A DNA stretch of 64,000 nucleotides. Origin: Lewinellaceae bacterium (lineage in GTDB: Bacteria > Bacteroidota > Bacteroidia > Chitinophagales > Saprospiraceae). The notes under the pieces were generated by a model that worked only from the letters and a program-made list of their open reading frames with translations, did no database searches and had not been told where the DNA came from. The stretch lies in assembly GCA_020636095.1 (NCBI GenBank), contig JACJYN010000010.1, positions 62,001 to 126,000 on the forward strand, given 5' to 3'. Positions 52,101 through 59,163 of the stretch are shown piece after piece. Position numbers and translations under genes: made by a program. How positions within the stretch are numbered: position 1 is the stretch's first letter; each line of letters starts with the position of its first letter.

Positions 52101-54286
52101 CCGATAAGGAGGCCTTTAACAATGGGGGAACCTTGTCCTTATCTCATTGCATCATACAAGACGGACACAGTGGGCCGGCAAACCAGGAAGCGATACAAAC
52201 GGCCGATCCTCTATTTTTGGCCCCCACCGATGGCGACCTTCGCCTTTCCCCCTGCTCCCCAGCGGTCAATGCCGGCCTCAATGATTTTTTACCCATCGAC
52301 TTCTTTGACCTCGATGGCGACCTGGATAGCCTGGAAAAGCTCGACATCGACCTGAATGGCGACAACCGCTTGTTTGAAGGCATTACCGACCTCGGCGCAC
52401 TGGAGTGGAACGGTACGCCCATGCGCCTGGATTCAGTTGGCGCCCAGTTGGCCGGCATTAGCTGTGTGGGGCTTTGTGACGGCCAGGCCCAGGCGCTGCC
52501 GGTCGGCGGAACCGCCGATTATACCTTTCTCTGGTCCACCGGCGATACCCTTGATATCGTGAGCGGGCTATGTGCCGACACCTATACGGCCACCGTCACA
52601 GACGCTAACGGTTGCCGGGATTCCGTTACCGTCCTCCTCGAAGAACCGGAACCATTGGTAGCCAACGCAGGCCTGAATTCAGCCATCTGTCTGGGTAACC
52701 CTGCTACCCTGAATGCATCGGCGACGGGTGGCGATGGCAACTATTCTTATACCTGGAGTGATAATCTAGGCAATACCGCAACTGTCACCGCCACACCCGA
52801 TAGCTCCACCGAATACTATGTAGATATTACCGACGGAAAGGGCTGTACAGGCCGGGACACCGTATTGGTCTTTGTCGGAGACAGCCTCGAACCGGCCATC
52901 AACGGCGACACCAGCTTCTGCCAGGGGCAGGGCACCACTCTGGAAACCGGATTCTACGAAACCTACCTGTGGTCCACCGGTGACACCACCAACTTTATCA
53001 TCATTGATGAAGAAGGAACCTACAGCGTCACGGTAGCCGATGAGTTGGGATGCACCGGTGAAGCCTCCCTGCAGGTAACCCAGGTGGAAACGCCCATGCC
53101 CCAGATAACCGGCGAGCTTTCCTTCTGCTTCGATGGCGCCACCACCCTCGATGCCGGCCCTTTTGAAAACTTCCTCTGGTCTACCGGCGATTTCACTCAA
53201 ACCATATCCGTGAATACGGAGGGCTCCGTTACAGTTACGGTATCCAACGAGCAGGGATGCACGGGGCAGGCCTCCGTCACCCTAACCGAAAGGCCGGAGT
53301 TCGTTCCGCAAATCAATGGGGAACTCGTCATTTGCTCCGGCGCCAGCACTACCCTCGACGCCGGGGATTACGAGCGTTTTCTTTGGTCTACCGGCGATAC
53401 CGCCCAAACCATATCCGTGGCGCAGAGCGGCCTTTTTAGCGTTACCGTTACCGATGAAAATGGGTGCACGGGTGAATCTTCGGTGCAGACTACCCGGAAC
53501 CCGTCTATCGTTGCAGAGATCACCGGCGAGTTGTTCATCTGCCCCGACTCCACTACCACACTCGACGCCGGCCCTTACGATGGCTACCTGTGGTCTAATG
53601 GCGACACTACTCAAACTATTTCTGCGGATACAGCAGGAGTCTATACCGTTATCGTTTCGGATGAACTAGGCTGTACCGGCCAGACTTCTGCCCTGGTCAG
53701 CCAGGGCGCCGCTCCAATGCCACAAATCTTAGGGCTACCATCCTTTTGTCCTGGCTCCACTACCACCCTCAATGCCGGGACTTTTGACAACTACCTTTGG
53801 TCTACCGGCGATACGACTCAAACCATTACCGTGAGCTCCGAAGGGGCCTTCAGCGTTACTGTTTCGGATGGACAAGGTTGTCCCGGAGCAGCCGCAGTGG
53901 TGGTGGTGCAGGCTTCGGAACTCATGCCGCAGATCAGCGGGCCGCTCTCCTTCTGCACCGGTGCTTCCACTACCCTGGACGCCGGCGTATTCGACAGTTA
54001 TCTCTGGTCTACCGGCGACACCACCCAGGCCATTACCGTCAACTCCGAAGGGGCCTTCAGCGTCTCCGTCTCCGATGATCAGGGGTGCTCCGGAGAAACG
54101 AGTGTTACCGTCACCCAAAGTGAAGCCCTCATGCCGCAGATCAGCGGGCAACTCTCCTTCTGCACCGGCGCTTCCACTACCCTGGACGCCGGCGTATTCG
54201 ACAACTACCTCTGGTCTACCGGCGACACCACCCAGGACCATTACCGTCAACTCCGAAGGCGCCTTCAGCGTCTCCGTCTCCGATGA
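49148..54286 (+). CDS. Giant beta-helix adhesin with tandem Ig-like repeats; frame broken at 54237
   Basis: 1712 residues as written. Signal peptide (~1-30, ending AIAQ). Residues ~31-550 and ~555-1080 are two near-duplicate right-handed parallel beta-helix modules (choice-of-anchor Q/polymorphic type), each starting VYVDV/IRVDK...GSWADA-like and ending DIGAYENG or DLGALEWNG. Then a SprB/PKD-like domain and at least seven tandem domains around LWSTGDTTQTITV and SGETSVTVTQ. The last ones become 69-residue units of 207 bp. In the copy starting 54128 an extra A at 54237 shifts the frame, so TTQ is followed by DHYRQLRRRL; the correct frame continues in the next feature. Probably a surface adhesin delivered by T9SS. 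Confidence 0.8.
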   Translation: MYLAAPLPKKALAALSFCTVFLLTFPAIAQVVYVDVNSSCTAGCGGSWADAYPRLQDALSNTDSGEIWVARGAYRPVDCAPCTTADRERFFPMKNDVALYGGFAGTETSRGQRDIQGNPTLLSGDIGVPGDSTDNTYRVLIAEQVDSTAILDGFIVEQGNADGAFGFSLGGGLFIDGTGGNTGSPLIQHCTFRNNYATGGGGIGMDGSGNGTIRAAVRNCLFEGNTCSLQAVSRGAAVFMTASVGATMEPQFIGCTFRNNLSGDDGGAIALNVTSTSTLNRSTSSVLIDSCLFENNITEGNFGRGGAIWMLTGSNTESHNVISNSRFINNLAGGNGGAIFNRASFDLSLADDRIVNCFFSGNRSQEDGGALYFRGSQGAINIGQALGCVFYNNEAAFNGGAVFSTSFASAEGNTQNQLANCSFYGNTAQLEGGAVYLDGAAGGVNGMELANCILWKDSAGVAENEIRNNGGTASISFSILEQGLPPNTIDEGDNIFADPQYADPSAGDLHLLSCSPGADAGFNSAVPPTFLFDLDGDQRIQNGVVDIGAYENGRIRVDKDATGNNNGSSWADAFTDLQDALRAAYPGDQVWVAEGVYYPTSCNPCTDADREIAFTSRNGVELYGGFAAVEDQLNQRDVEANPTILSGNIGIQNDSTDNSYRVVLLKNVASKTLIDGFTIEEGNADRAFGFSFGGGLYIDGAGGSEGSPVVQNCTFRNNYATGGGGICMDGSGNGTIRATLRNCTFEGNTCSLLAVSRGAAVLVAGSVGAIIEPQFIGCTFRNNYSGDDGGAIALNVTSTELLARSFSAVRIDSCLFENNRTEGQFGRGGAIWMLMGSNTESRNLISNSRFINNLAGGNGGAIFNRASFALSLADDRIINCFFSGNNSEQDGGGLYFRGSQDAVNTGQAVNCAFYNNQAALSGGAVFSTSFASEAGVTQNQLINCSFFGNSAQLEGGAVYLDGAAGGVNEMAISNSILWENNASSADKEAFNNGGTLSLSHCIIQDGHSGPANQEAIQTADPLFLAPTDGDLRLSPCSPAVNAGLNDFLPIDFFDLDGDLDSLEKLDIDLNGDNRLFEGITDLGALEWNGTPMRLDSVGAQLAGISCVGLCDGQAQALPVGGTADYTFLWSTGDTLDIVSGLCADTYTATVTDANGCRDSVTVLLEEPEPLVANAGLNSAICLGNPATLNASATGGDGNYSYTWSDNLGNTATVTATPDSSTEYYVDITDGKGCTGRDTVLVFVGDSLEPAINGDTSFCQGQGTTLETGFYETYLWSTGDTTNFIIIDEEGTYSVTVADELGCTGEASLQVTQVETPMPQITGELSFCFDGATTLDAGPFENFLWSTGDFTQTISVNTEGSVTVTVSNEQGCTGQASVTLTERPEFVPQINGELVICSGASTTLDAGDYERFLWSTGDTAQTISVAQSGLFSVTVTDENGCTGESSVQTTRNPSIVAEITGELFICPDSTTTLDAGPYDGYLWSNGDTTQTISADTAGVYTVIVSDELGCTGQTSALVSQGAAPMPQILGLPSFCPGSTTTLNAGTFDNYLWSTGDTTQTITVSSEGAFSVTVSDGQGCPGAAAVVVVQASELMPQISGPLSFCTGASTTLDAGVFDSYLWSTGDTTQAITVNSEGAFSVSVSDDQGCSGETSVTVTQSEALMPQISGQLSFCTGASTTLDAGVFDNYLWSTGDTTQDHYRQLRRRLQRLRLR

Positions 54287-54956
54287 TCAGGGTTGCTCCG
54301 GGGAAACAAGCGTTGCCGTCACCCAAAGTGAAGCCCTCATGCCGCAGATCAGCGGGCAACTCTCCTTCTGCACCGGCGCTTCCACTACCCTGGACGCCGG
54401 CGTATTCGACAACTACCTCTGGTCTACCGGCGACACCACCCAAACCATTACCGTCAACTCCGAAGGCGCCTTCAGCGTCTCCGTCTCCGATGATCAGGGT
54501 TGCTCCGGGGAAACAAGCGTTGCCGTCACCCAAAGTGAAGCCCTCATGCCGCAGATCAGCGGGCAACTCTCCTTCTGCACCGGCGCTTCCACCACTCTGG
54601 ACGCCGGCGTATTCGACAACTACCTCTGGTCTACCGGCGACACCACCCAAACCATTACCGTCAACTCCGAAGGCGCCTTCAGCGTCTCCGTCTCCGATGA
54701 TCAGGGTTGCTCCGGGGAAACAAGCGTTGCCGTCACCCAAAGTGAAGCCCTCATGCCGCAGATCAGCGGGCAACTCTCCTTCTGCACCGGCGCTTCCACC
54801 ACTCTGGACGCCGGCGTATTCGACAACTACCTCTGGTCTACCGGCGACACCACCCAAACCCTTTCCGTCAGCTCCGAAGGCGCCTTCAGCGTAACGGTCT
54901 CCAATGGGCAGGGATGTTCCGGAGAAGCAGCGGCGGAAGTTTCGCAAGATGAGGCG
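53921..54956 (+). repeat. 207-bp tandem repeat block inside the adhesin
   Basis: Starts of CTCATGCCGCAGATCAGCGG occur at 53921, 54128, 54336, 54543 and 54750: spacings 207, 208, 207, 207. Copies are nearly identical over the last three. The 208 marks the frameshifting base. Such repeats can expand, contract or collapse in assembly. Confidence 0.92.
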
Positions 54957-55689
54957 CCCAATCCGATGATCATCGCGCCGCACAGGGTGTTTGTGAAGGC
55001 GAAAGCCTGGAATTACTAGCCGCCGGAAACGGAACATTCAGCTGGTGGAGCCCTACGGGTGGATTGAAGTGGTAAACCTGCTTCCGCATACCTTACCGGA
55101 AACTGCCTCGGTTTATTATCTCATTGCGGCACAATGCCTGTGGGATGGATACGGCAGCCCTGGAGCTTTCCGTCTTTCCGGCGCCGGAGGTTGACCCGGG
55201 AGTAGCGCCCGGTTAAAAGAGGGCGAATCCTTCACCCTGATACCAGTGGAGCCAGCCAGTACCAGTGGATACCCGGCAGGTTTCTCTCCTGTGATGATTG
55301 CCAGGAACCTACGGTGACGCCCGATTCTTCGATCACTTACCTGGTAATTGGCATCGATGAGAACGGTTGCCGGGACACCGCCAGCCTGCTGGTTGAAGTC
55401 CTGGATAAGGAAGCGCCTTTGATCGACCCGGTCAACACGATTACTCCCAACGGAGATGGCGTCAACGATTTCTTTGTCATTCCGGAGCTGGAATTCTACC
55501 GGACCACAAACTGTCCATTTTCAATCGCTGGGGAGATGTCGTGTATGAATCAAGGGATTATCAGGGCGATTGGGACGGTATTTACAAAGGCAGGGAACTG
55601 CCTTACCGGTACTTATTTGTATGTTCTGGTGGTGGAAGCCTTACCAGCCTGTTGTCATTCGCAAAACCATTACCATCATTCGGGAATAG
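54238..55689 (+). pseudogene. Adhesin C-terminus including CHU_C domain, repeatedly frameshifted
   Basis: In-frame repeats continue to AEVSQDEAPNPMII (about 54970). Then several frame changes within 700 bases: GVCEGESLELLAAGNGTFSW in one frame (about 54987-55070), TYLVIGIDENGCRDTASLL and TPNGDGVNDFFVIPELEFY in another (55314-55500), SIFNRWGDVVYESRDYQGDW in a third, and finally TGTYLYVLVVEALP and VVIRKTITIIRE before TAG 55687-55689. ITPNGDGVND plus IFNRWG is the gliding-motility-associated C-terminal (CHU_C) domain, a type B T9SS signal. Confidence 0.75.
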
Positions 55690-55745
55690 AGGTTTGTCCT
55701 GCGAGCCAATTCACCGTTACTACGCCAGTTATTTGAAAACGCAAT

Positions 55746-55895
55746 GTTACTATTTAGCATAAGGCTATGGATGCCTCTGGTGCGAAATTTTGTAAGCAAA
55801 CCTTCCCCTTTCAAGGGGAATGAGAAGGGGTTCCGGCAAAAAAAGCCTACAAAATTTCGCGCCAGGGGTTAAATCACCATGATGCTGAATAGTTA
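55746..55895. mobile_element. 150-bp MITE, copy 2 (identical to 40301-40450)
   Basis: Same sequence and orientation as the element after aguB, flanked by AACGCAAT (55738-55745 and 55897-55904), an 8-bp duplication. It lies between the adhesin and the PorP/SprF remnant. Confidence 0.88.
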
Positions 55896-55956
55896 CAACG
55901 CAATTACATGAAAGTACCAACGACTAATCAATGGATGTTGCAGTAAACCCAATGAC

Positions 55957-56914
55957 ATGAAATACTTTTACCCGCTTTTTTCTGTTTTCAGTTTTGACTG
56001 GCTCATTAGGTACCCAGCAACTAGCCCACTGGTCGCAGTTTCGCTCATTCGACTACGTCGTCAACCCCGCCGCCGTCGACCTATTCAACCCTTACGGTTC
56101 CTGGAAGACACTGGACGTAGACCTGGTATACCGGCGACAGTGGACAGGCTTTTGAGGGCGCCCGCAAACCATCCTGGCGGGAGCGAAATACACCAATGAG
56201 GACAACCACATGAGTTTTGGCGGTTTTGTCGCCAATGACCAGTTAAAATTTCACCAACTACACTCAGGCGCAATTGTTTTATTCCTACCAGTTGCAGTTC
56301 CACCGGTACCGAAAGCATGGGCTTTCCATCGGGCTGGGGCTTTCCGGATCTCAGTTTCAGCTGGACGGCAGCAAGATCAAGGTAGAAAACCCGAATGACA
56401 ACCTGCTGAGCGACGCCATGCAGTCGCGCTTTTTCCCCAACGCCACCGCCGGCCTGTTCTACTACTACCGCAGGTAGGCTCCAGCCGGCAAAACGAAAAA
56501 TTCCTGTTCACGGTACTGTCCGTAGAGCAAAGCTTCCCGGGCGACCTGTACTTCGACGGACAAGGGCAGCAGCAGGGCAACCTGAAGCGGGCGTTGCATT
56601 ACCACGCCTACGCCGGCATGCGGTTCTACTTCGATGATGGCTATGGCTACGCCGAGCCGGTGGTGTGGGTGAAACACGTTTTCTACGCCCCTACGAATGT
56701 GTGGTCGGGCGTCCGGGTAGCGCTCTTCGACCAACGCTTCTTCACCGGAGGCGCGGTCTCTTCCGACTGGCAGGCGCACCTGCAACTGGGCGCGGGACTG
56801 GGGAGAACTGGCAGTTGCACTATTCCAATTTCTTTCTTTCTTACCAGCACTTTTGAGGCTGGCGTGGGGCTGACCCATGAGTTGGTGTTGTCGTATCAGA
56901 TGGGGTGGGATTAG
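55957..56914 (+). pseudogene. PorP/SprF-family type IX membrane protein, several frameshifts
   Basis: Starts MKYFYPLF; then, changing frames, TGSLGTQQLAHWSQFRSFDY, VVNPAAVDLFNPYGSW, DVDLVYRRQWTGF, MSFGGFVANDQLKF, GLSIGLGLSGSQFQLDGSKI, GLFYYYR, EKFLFTVLSVEQSFPGDLYF, RFYFDDGYGYAEPVVWVKHV and THELVLSYQMGWD with a stop at 56912-56914. The RQQWTGF-like motif near the start and outer-membrane beta-strands fit PorP/SprF, whose genes usually follow large CHU_C adhesin genes. At least five frame changes are needed. Confidence 0.75.
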
Positions 56915-56967
56915 GAAACTAAAATTGCCATTCTATGTATTAATTTCATTATTTTTGTGTCCTCATT

Positions 56968-57051
56968 GGAGGAGTGCCAGAGTGGTTGAATGGGTGCACT
57001 CGAAATGCGGTGTACTGGCGACGGTACCGGGGTTCGAATCCTCCTCCTCCG
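56968..57051 (+). tRNA. tRNA-Ser(CGA), T arm one base short
   Basis: Class II tRNA: acceptor GGAGGAG / CTCCTCC, anticodon loop CTCGAAA (CGA), long variable arm. Compared with tRNA-Ser(UGA) the T-arm 3' side reads TTCGAATCCTCC instead of TTCGAATCCCTCC, so the T stem or acceptor lacks one C, and the outer anticodon-stem pair is G-G. Either a real variant or a homopolymer error. A repeat-unit terminator follows at 57057. Confidence 0.8.
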
Positions 57052-57165
57052 CCTCCGCCCGCCGAAGCTTTATGCGAAGGCGGGCTTTTTTTTTTTGTTT
57101 TCACCCACATCGTTAGCATTCCTCCTGATGGAAGGCTACGGCGGACGGCGTCCGCTTTTTATCCT
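57050..57165 (+). repeat. Head of the tRNA-Ser/GIY-YIG unit, copy B1 (terminator hairpin)
   Basis: Begins at the tRNA 3' end (CCTCCGCCTCCGCC), then hairpin GCCCGCC/GGCGGGC (57057-57085) with eleven T, then CATCGTTAGCATTCCTCCTG and GGACGGCGTCCGC. Direct repeat of 57501-57615 and inverted copy of 36652-36785. Confidence 0.88.
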
Positions 57166-57172
57166 AATAGTT

Positions 57173-57431
57173 ATGGAATCCTCTCCCCTCAGAAAGTTAT
57201 ACCGTTTACATTCTTCTATGCGCTGACAATACTTATTATGTTGGAAAAACAAAAAAATTAGAAGAGCGACTAAGCCGTCATCGAAAAGGGCAGGTGTCTT
57301 ATACTGCTAAAAGGCTTCCCATAAACCTCATCACCTTTCAGGTGTTTTTTGATGAATATAAGGCTGCCCTATTTGAAAAGTATTTAAAATCTGGTTCAGG
57401 AAGGGCTTTTGCCAAAAAGCATTACTATTAA
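57173..57431 (+). pseudogene. GIY-YIG endonuclease gene, copy B, frameshifted near its start
   Basis: From the ATG at 57173 two bases are missing relative to copy A (CC where A has CCCC at about 57179-57182). Past that point the frame is open to TAA 57429-57431: ESYTVYILLCADNTYYVGKT, KKLEERLSRHRKGQVSYTAK, LITFQVFFDEYKAALFEKYL, SGSGRAFAKKHYY. That is a complete ~86-residue single-domain GIY-YIG protein (YhbQ/UPF0213-like or homing type). The catalytic Arg (LEERL..HR) and the Glu region (AALFEKY) are present. Confidence 0.8.
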
Positions 57432-57500
57432 CAGAAAGTAGCCTGTAAGGCCATCTAAAAGTTTTGTAGCCCTCACTCCGGGATGGGCGCAGCCAATCCC

Positions 57501-57615
57501 TCCGCCTCCGCCCGCCGAAGCTTTATGCGAAGGCGGGCTTTTTTTTGTTTTCACCCACATCGTTAGCATTCCTCCTGATGGAAGGCTACGGCGGACGGCG
57601 TCCGCTTTTTTTATC
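57501..57615 (+). repeat. Head of the tRNA-Ser/GIY-YIG unit, copy B2
   Basis: Second direct copy of the head, following the tail (57432-57500: CAGAAAGTAGCCTGTAAGGC ...). Unit length head to head is about 451 bases. After it no ORF follows; sequence runs into the terminator at 57618-57671. Confidence 0.88.
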
Positions 57616-57617
57616 TT

Positions 57618-57671
57618 AAAAAAAGAAGCCGGCTGCGAAGGCCTTACGGGGCCCGCAACCGGCTTTTTTTT
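57618..57671 (-). terminator. Bidirectional terminator downstream of phaE-like gene
   Basis: AAGCCGGCTGCG (57626-57637) pairs with CGCAACCGGCTT (57654-57665; 11 of 12), with an A run on the left and T run on the right, so it could end transcription from both sides. Confidence 0.75.
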
Positions 57672-57678
57672 AGAGTTT

Positions 57679-58932
57679 CTAATTCATGGCTTCTTCCTTG
57701 AGTGCCTTTTTACCAAGATCTTTCTTTTGTCTATTGCTCAGCTCCCGCATCTTCACCCGCAAAGATTCAATCTCCTTAGCAATATCGTCTTCATCCGACT
57801 TGGTCATTAGAGGCAGGCCTTCTAAAGAAAGTTCCACCAGTTCATCCAGTTTGGATTTAAGTTCAACTCCTACCCGGGCCACTTCATTTTGTAAGCTGCC
57901 GTATTCATCGGATGCCAGCAACTTTTGCAGGTGCTGGTCCAGGTTATCGACGTAATACTCATAGAATTCCATACCAGATGGCGCCTCTTCCGATGTTTCT
58001 TTAGCATCTATAAAGGAACGGATGGTTTCCGGCACCACGGCCAGGCTCGATTCGAGTATCTTACCCCGCAGTTCGGCATTTTTGAGCATAAAGGACAGGT
58101 AGTAAAACTGGATGTCTCTCCAGGCTTTCTGAATCCGCATTAGCTTAGGCGTACCCGCAATGGCGTAGAATGGGTTGGCCAGAATTTCCAGGTAGTGATG
58201 AATACTGTTGCCAAGGCGGAACATCGGCACCTCATCCAAAGGGGTAAAGCGCACCAGCATCCGGTCCCAGTAAGCGGCCATTTCATCAAAGGGCAAATCC
58301 ACATCGTTGAGAAACTCGATATACTTGTCGAAGCCCTGATGCGTTTTGTTCAGAAAATCAGTCCAGGTTTCTGGCGGAAAAACGCCCGGTGCCTTTTTCA
58401 AAGCCTCCCGGAATGCTTCTCCGGAAAAGTATTTATTGATAAAATCCGGGTGATAGCCCATTGCTTCCAGCCGCTCGACCTGGGGTTTCCATGCCTGATA
58501 TAGCCCGGAAAGCCAATCTGCGTAAGCATTCAGAAGAGGAAGATTCTGCGCTGGCCGTCCAGCAGATTTCGTGTAGGGCCAAAGCTGCCCCATCTGACCC
58601 ATCCAGCTTTTCCAGAATTTAGCGCCGTTTTCCTCCGTTTTAGAAAGGTCAAGGTTGGAGAAATAGGGGTCAGGAACTCCGGACATTTCTCCGAAAGCAC
58701 TCATCCATTTTTTAGCTGCTTCCCCCTGTGCCTCCGTCCAGTGCCGATAAAATTCCATCATACTTTTTGGCCAATCGGTGGGGGAATCAGTTGATGCTTT
58801 CTTGTCCTTTTTTCCTGTAGCCCGGGATTTCTTTTCTTCCTTGACGGGTTGGAACATCTTCCTGGAAAACGCCAACCACTGATCCAGCATTTCCCGCTGG
58901 GCCTCCCACATTTTTTGATACTCCCGGTTCAT
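57679..58932 (-). CDS. phaE: PhaE-like subunit of class III poly(hydroxyalkanoate) synthase
   Basis: Start at 58932 (MNREYQKMWEAQREMLDQW) gives 417 residues. Helical; SMMEFYRHWTEAQGEAAKKW, FWKSWMGQMGQLWPY and the typical RALGNSIHHYLE-like FRLGNSIHHYLEILANPFYA match the PhaE family (PF09712), the partner of PhaC in polyester granule synthesis. No phaC lies nearby, so partnership is inferred. The C-terminus is a long charged helix with EIESLRVKMRELSNRQKKDL. An in-frame extension to 58998 is less likely. Confidence 0.82.
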   Translation of the reverse strand: MNREYQKMWEAQREMLDQWLAFSRKMFQPVKEEKKSRATGKKDKKASTDSPTDWPKSMMEFYRHWTEAQGEAAKKWMSAFGEMSGVPDPYFSNLDLSKTEENGAKFWKSWMGQMGQLWPYTKSAGRPAQNLPLLNAYADWLSGLYQAWKPQVERLEAMGYHPDFINKYFSGEAFREALKKAPGVFPPETWTDFLNKTHQGFDKYIEFLNDVDLPFDEMAAYWDRMLVRFTPLDEVPMFRLGNSIHHYLEILANPFYAIAGTPKLMRIQKAWRDIQFYYLSFMLKNAELRGKILESSLAVVPETIRSFIDAKETSEEAPSGMEFYEYYVDNLDQHLQKLLASDEYGSLQNEVARVGVELKSKLDELVELSLEGLPLMTKSDEDDIAKEIESLRVKMRELSNRQKKDLGKKALKEEAMN

Positions 58933-59163
58933 AATCAATTGTTTTTGGTAGATAAATCGGTAGCCACTAACAAAATCTTTCTGCCGGTTGCTACCCAACA
59001 GTACCCCTAGTTATCTCTTTCTTTGCTGCCGTGCACTGATTTTGGTCAGGAAAGGGAGGTGATTTTGGTCATGGGAGAGAGGGGCTTTAGGGGGTCTTGT
59101 TTGTTGCAAAAAAACGCCTTTGTTTGCCAAACGAACAACAGTCAACCCTACCCTACCCCGTTA

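Noticed and set aside
53868..55019. Separate plus-strand gene overlapping the adhesin
   Set aside because: Its first third is out of frame with the repeats (SPSAPALPLPW...), and the rest is simply the adhesin after the frameshift at 54237.
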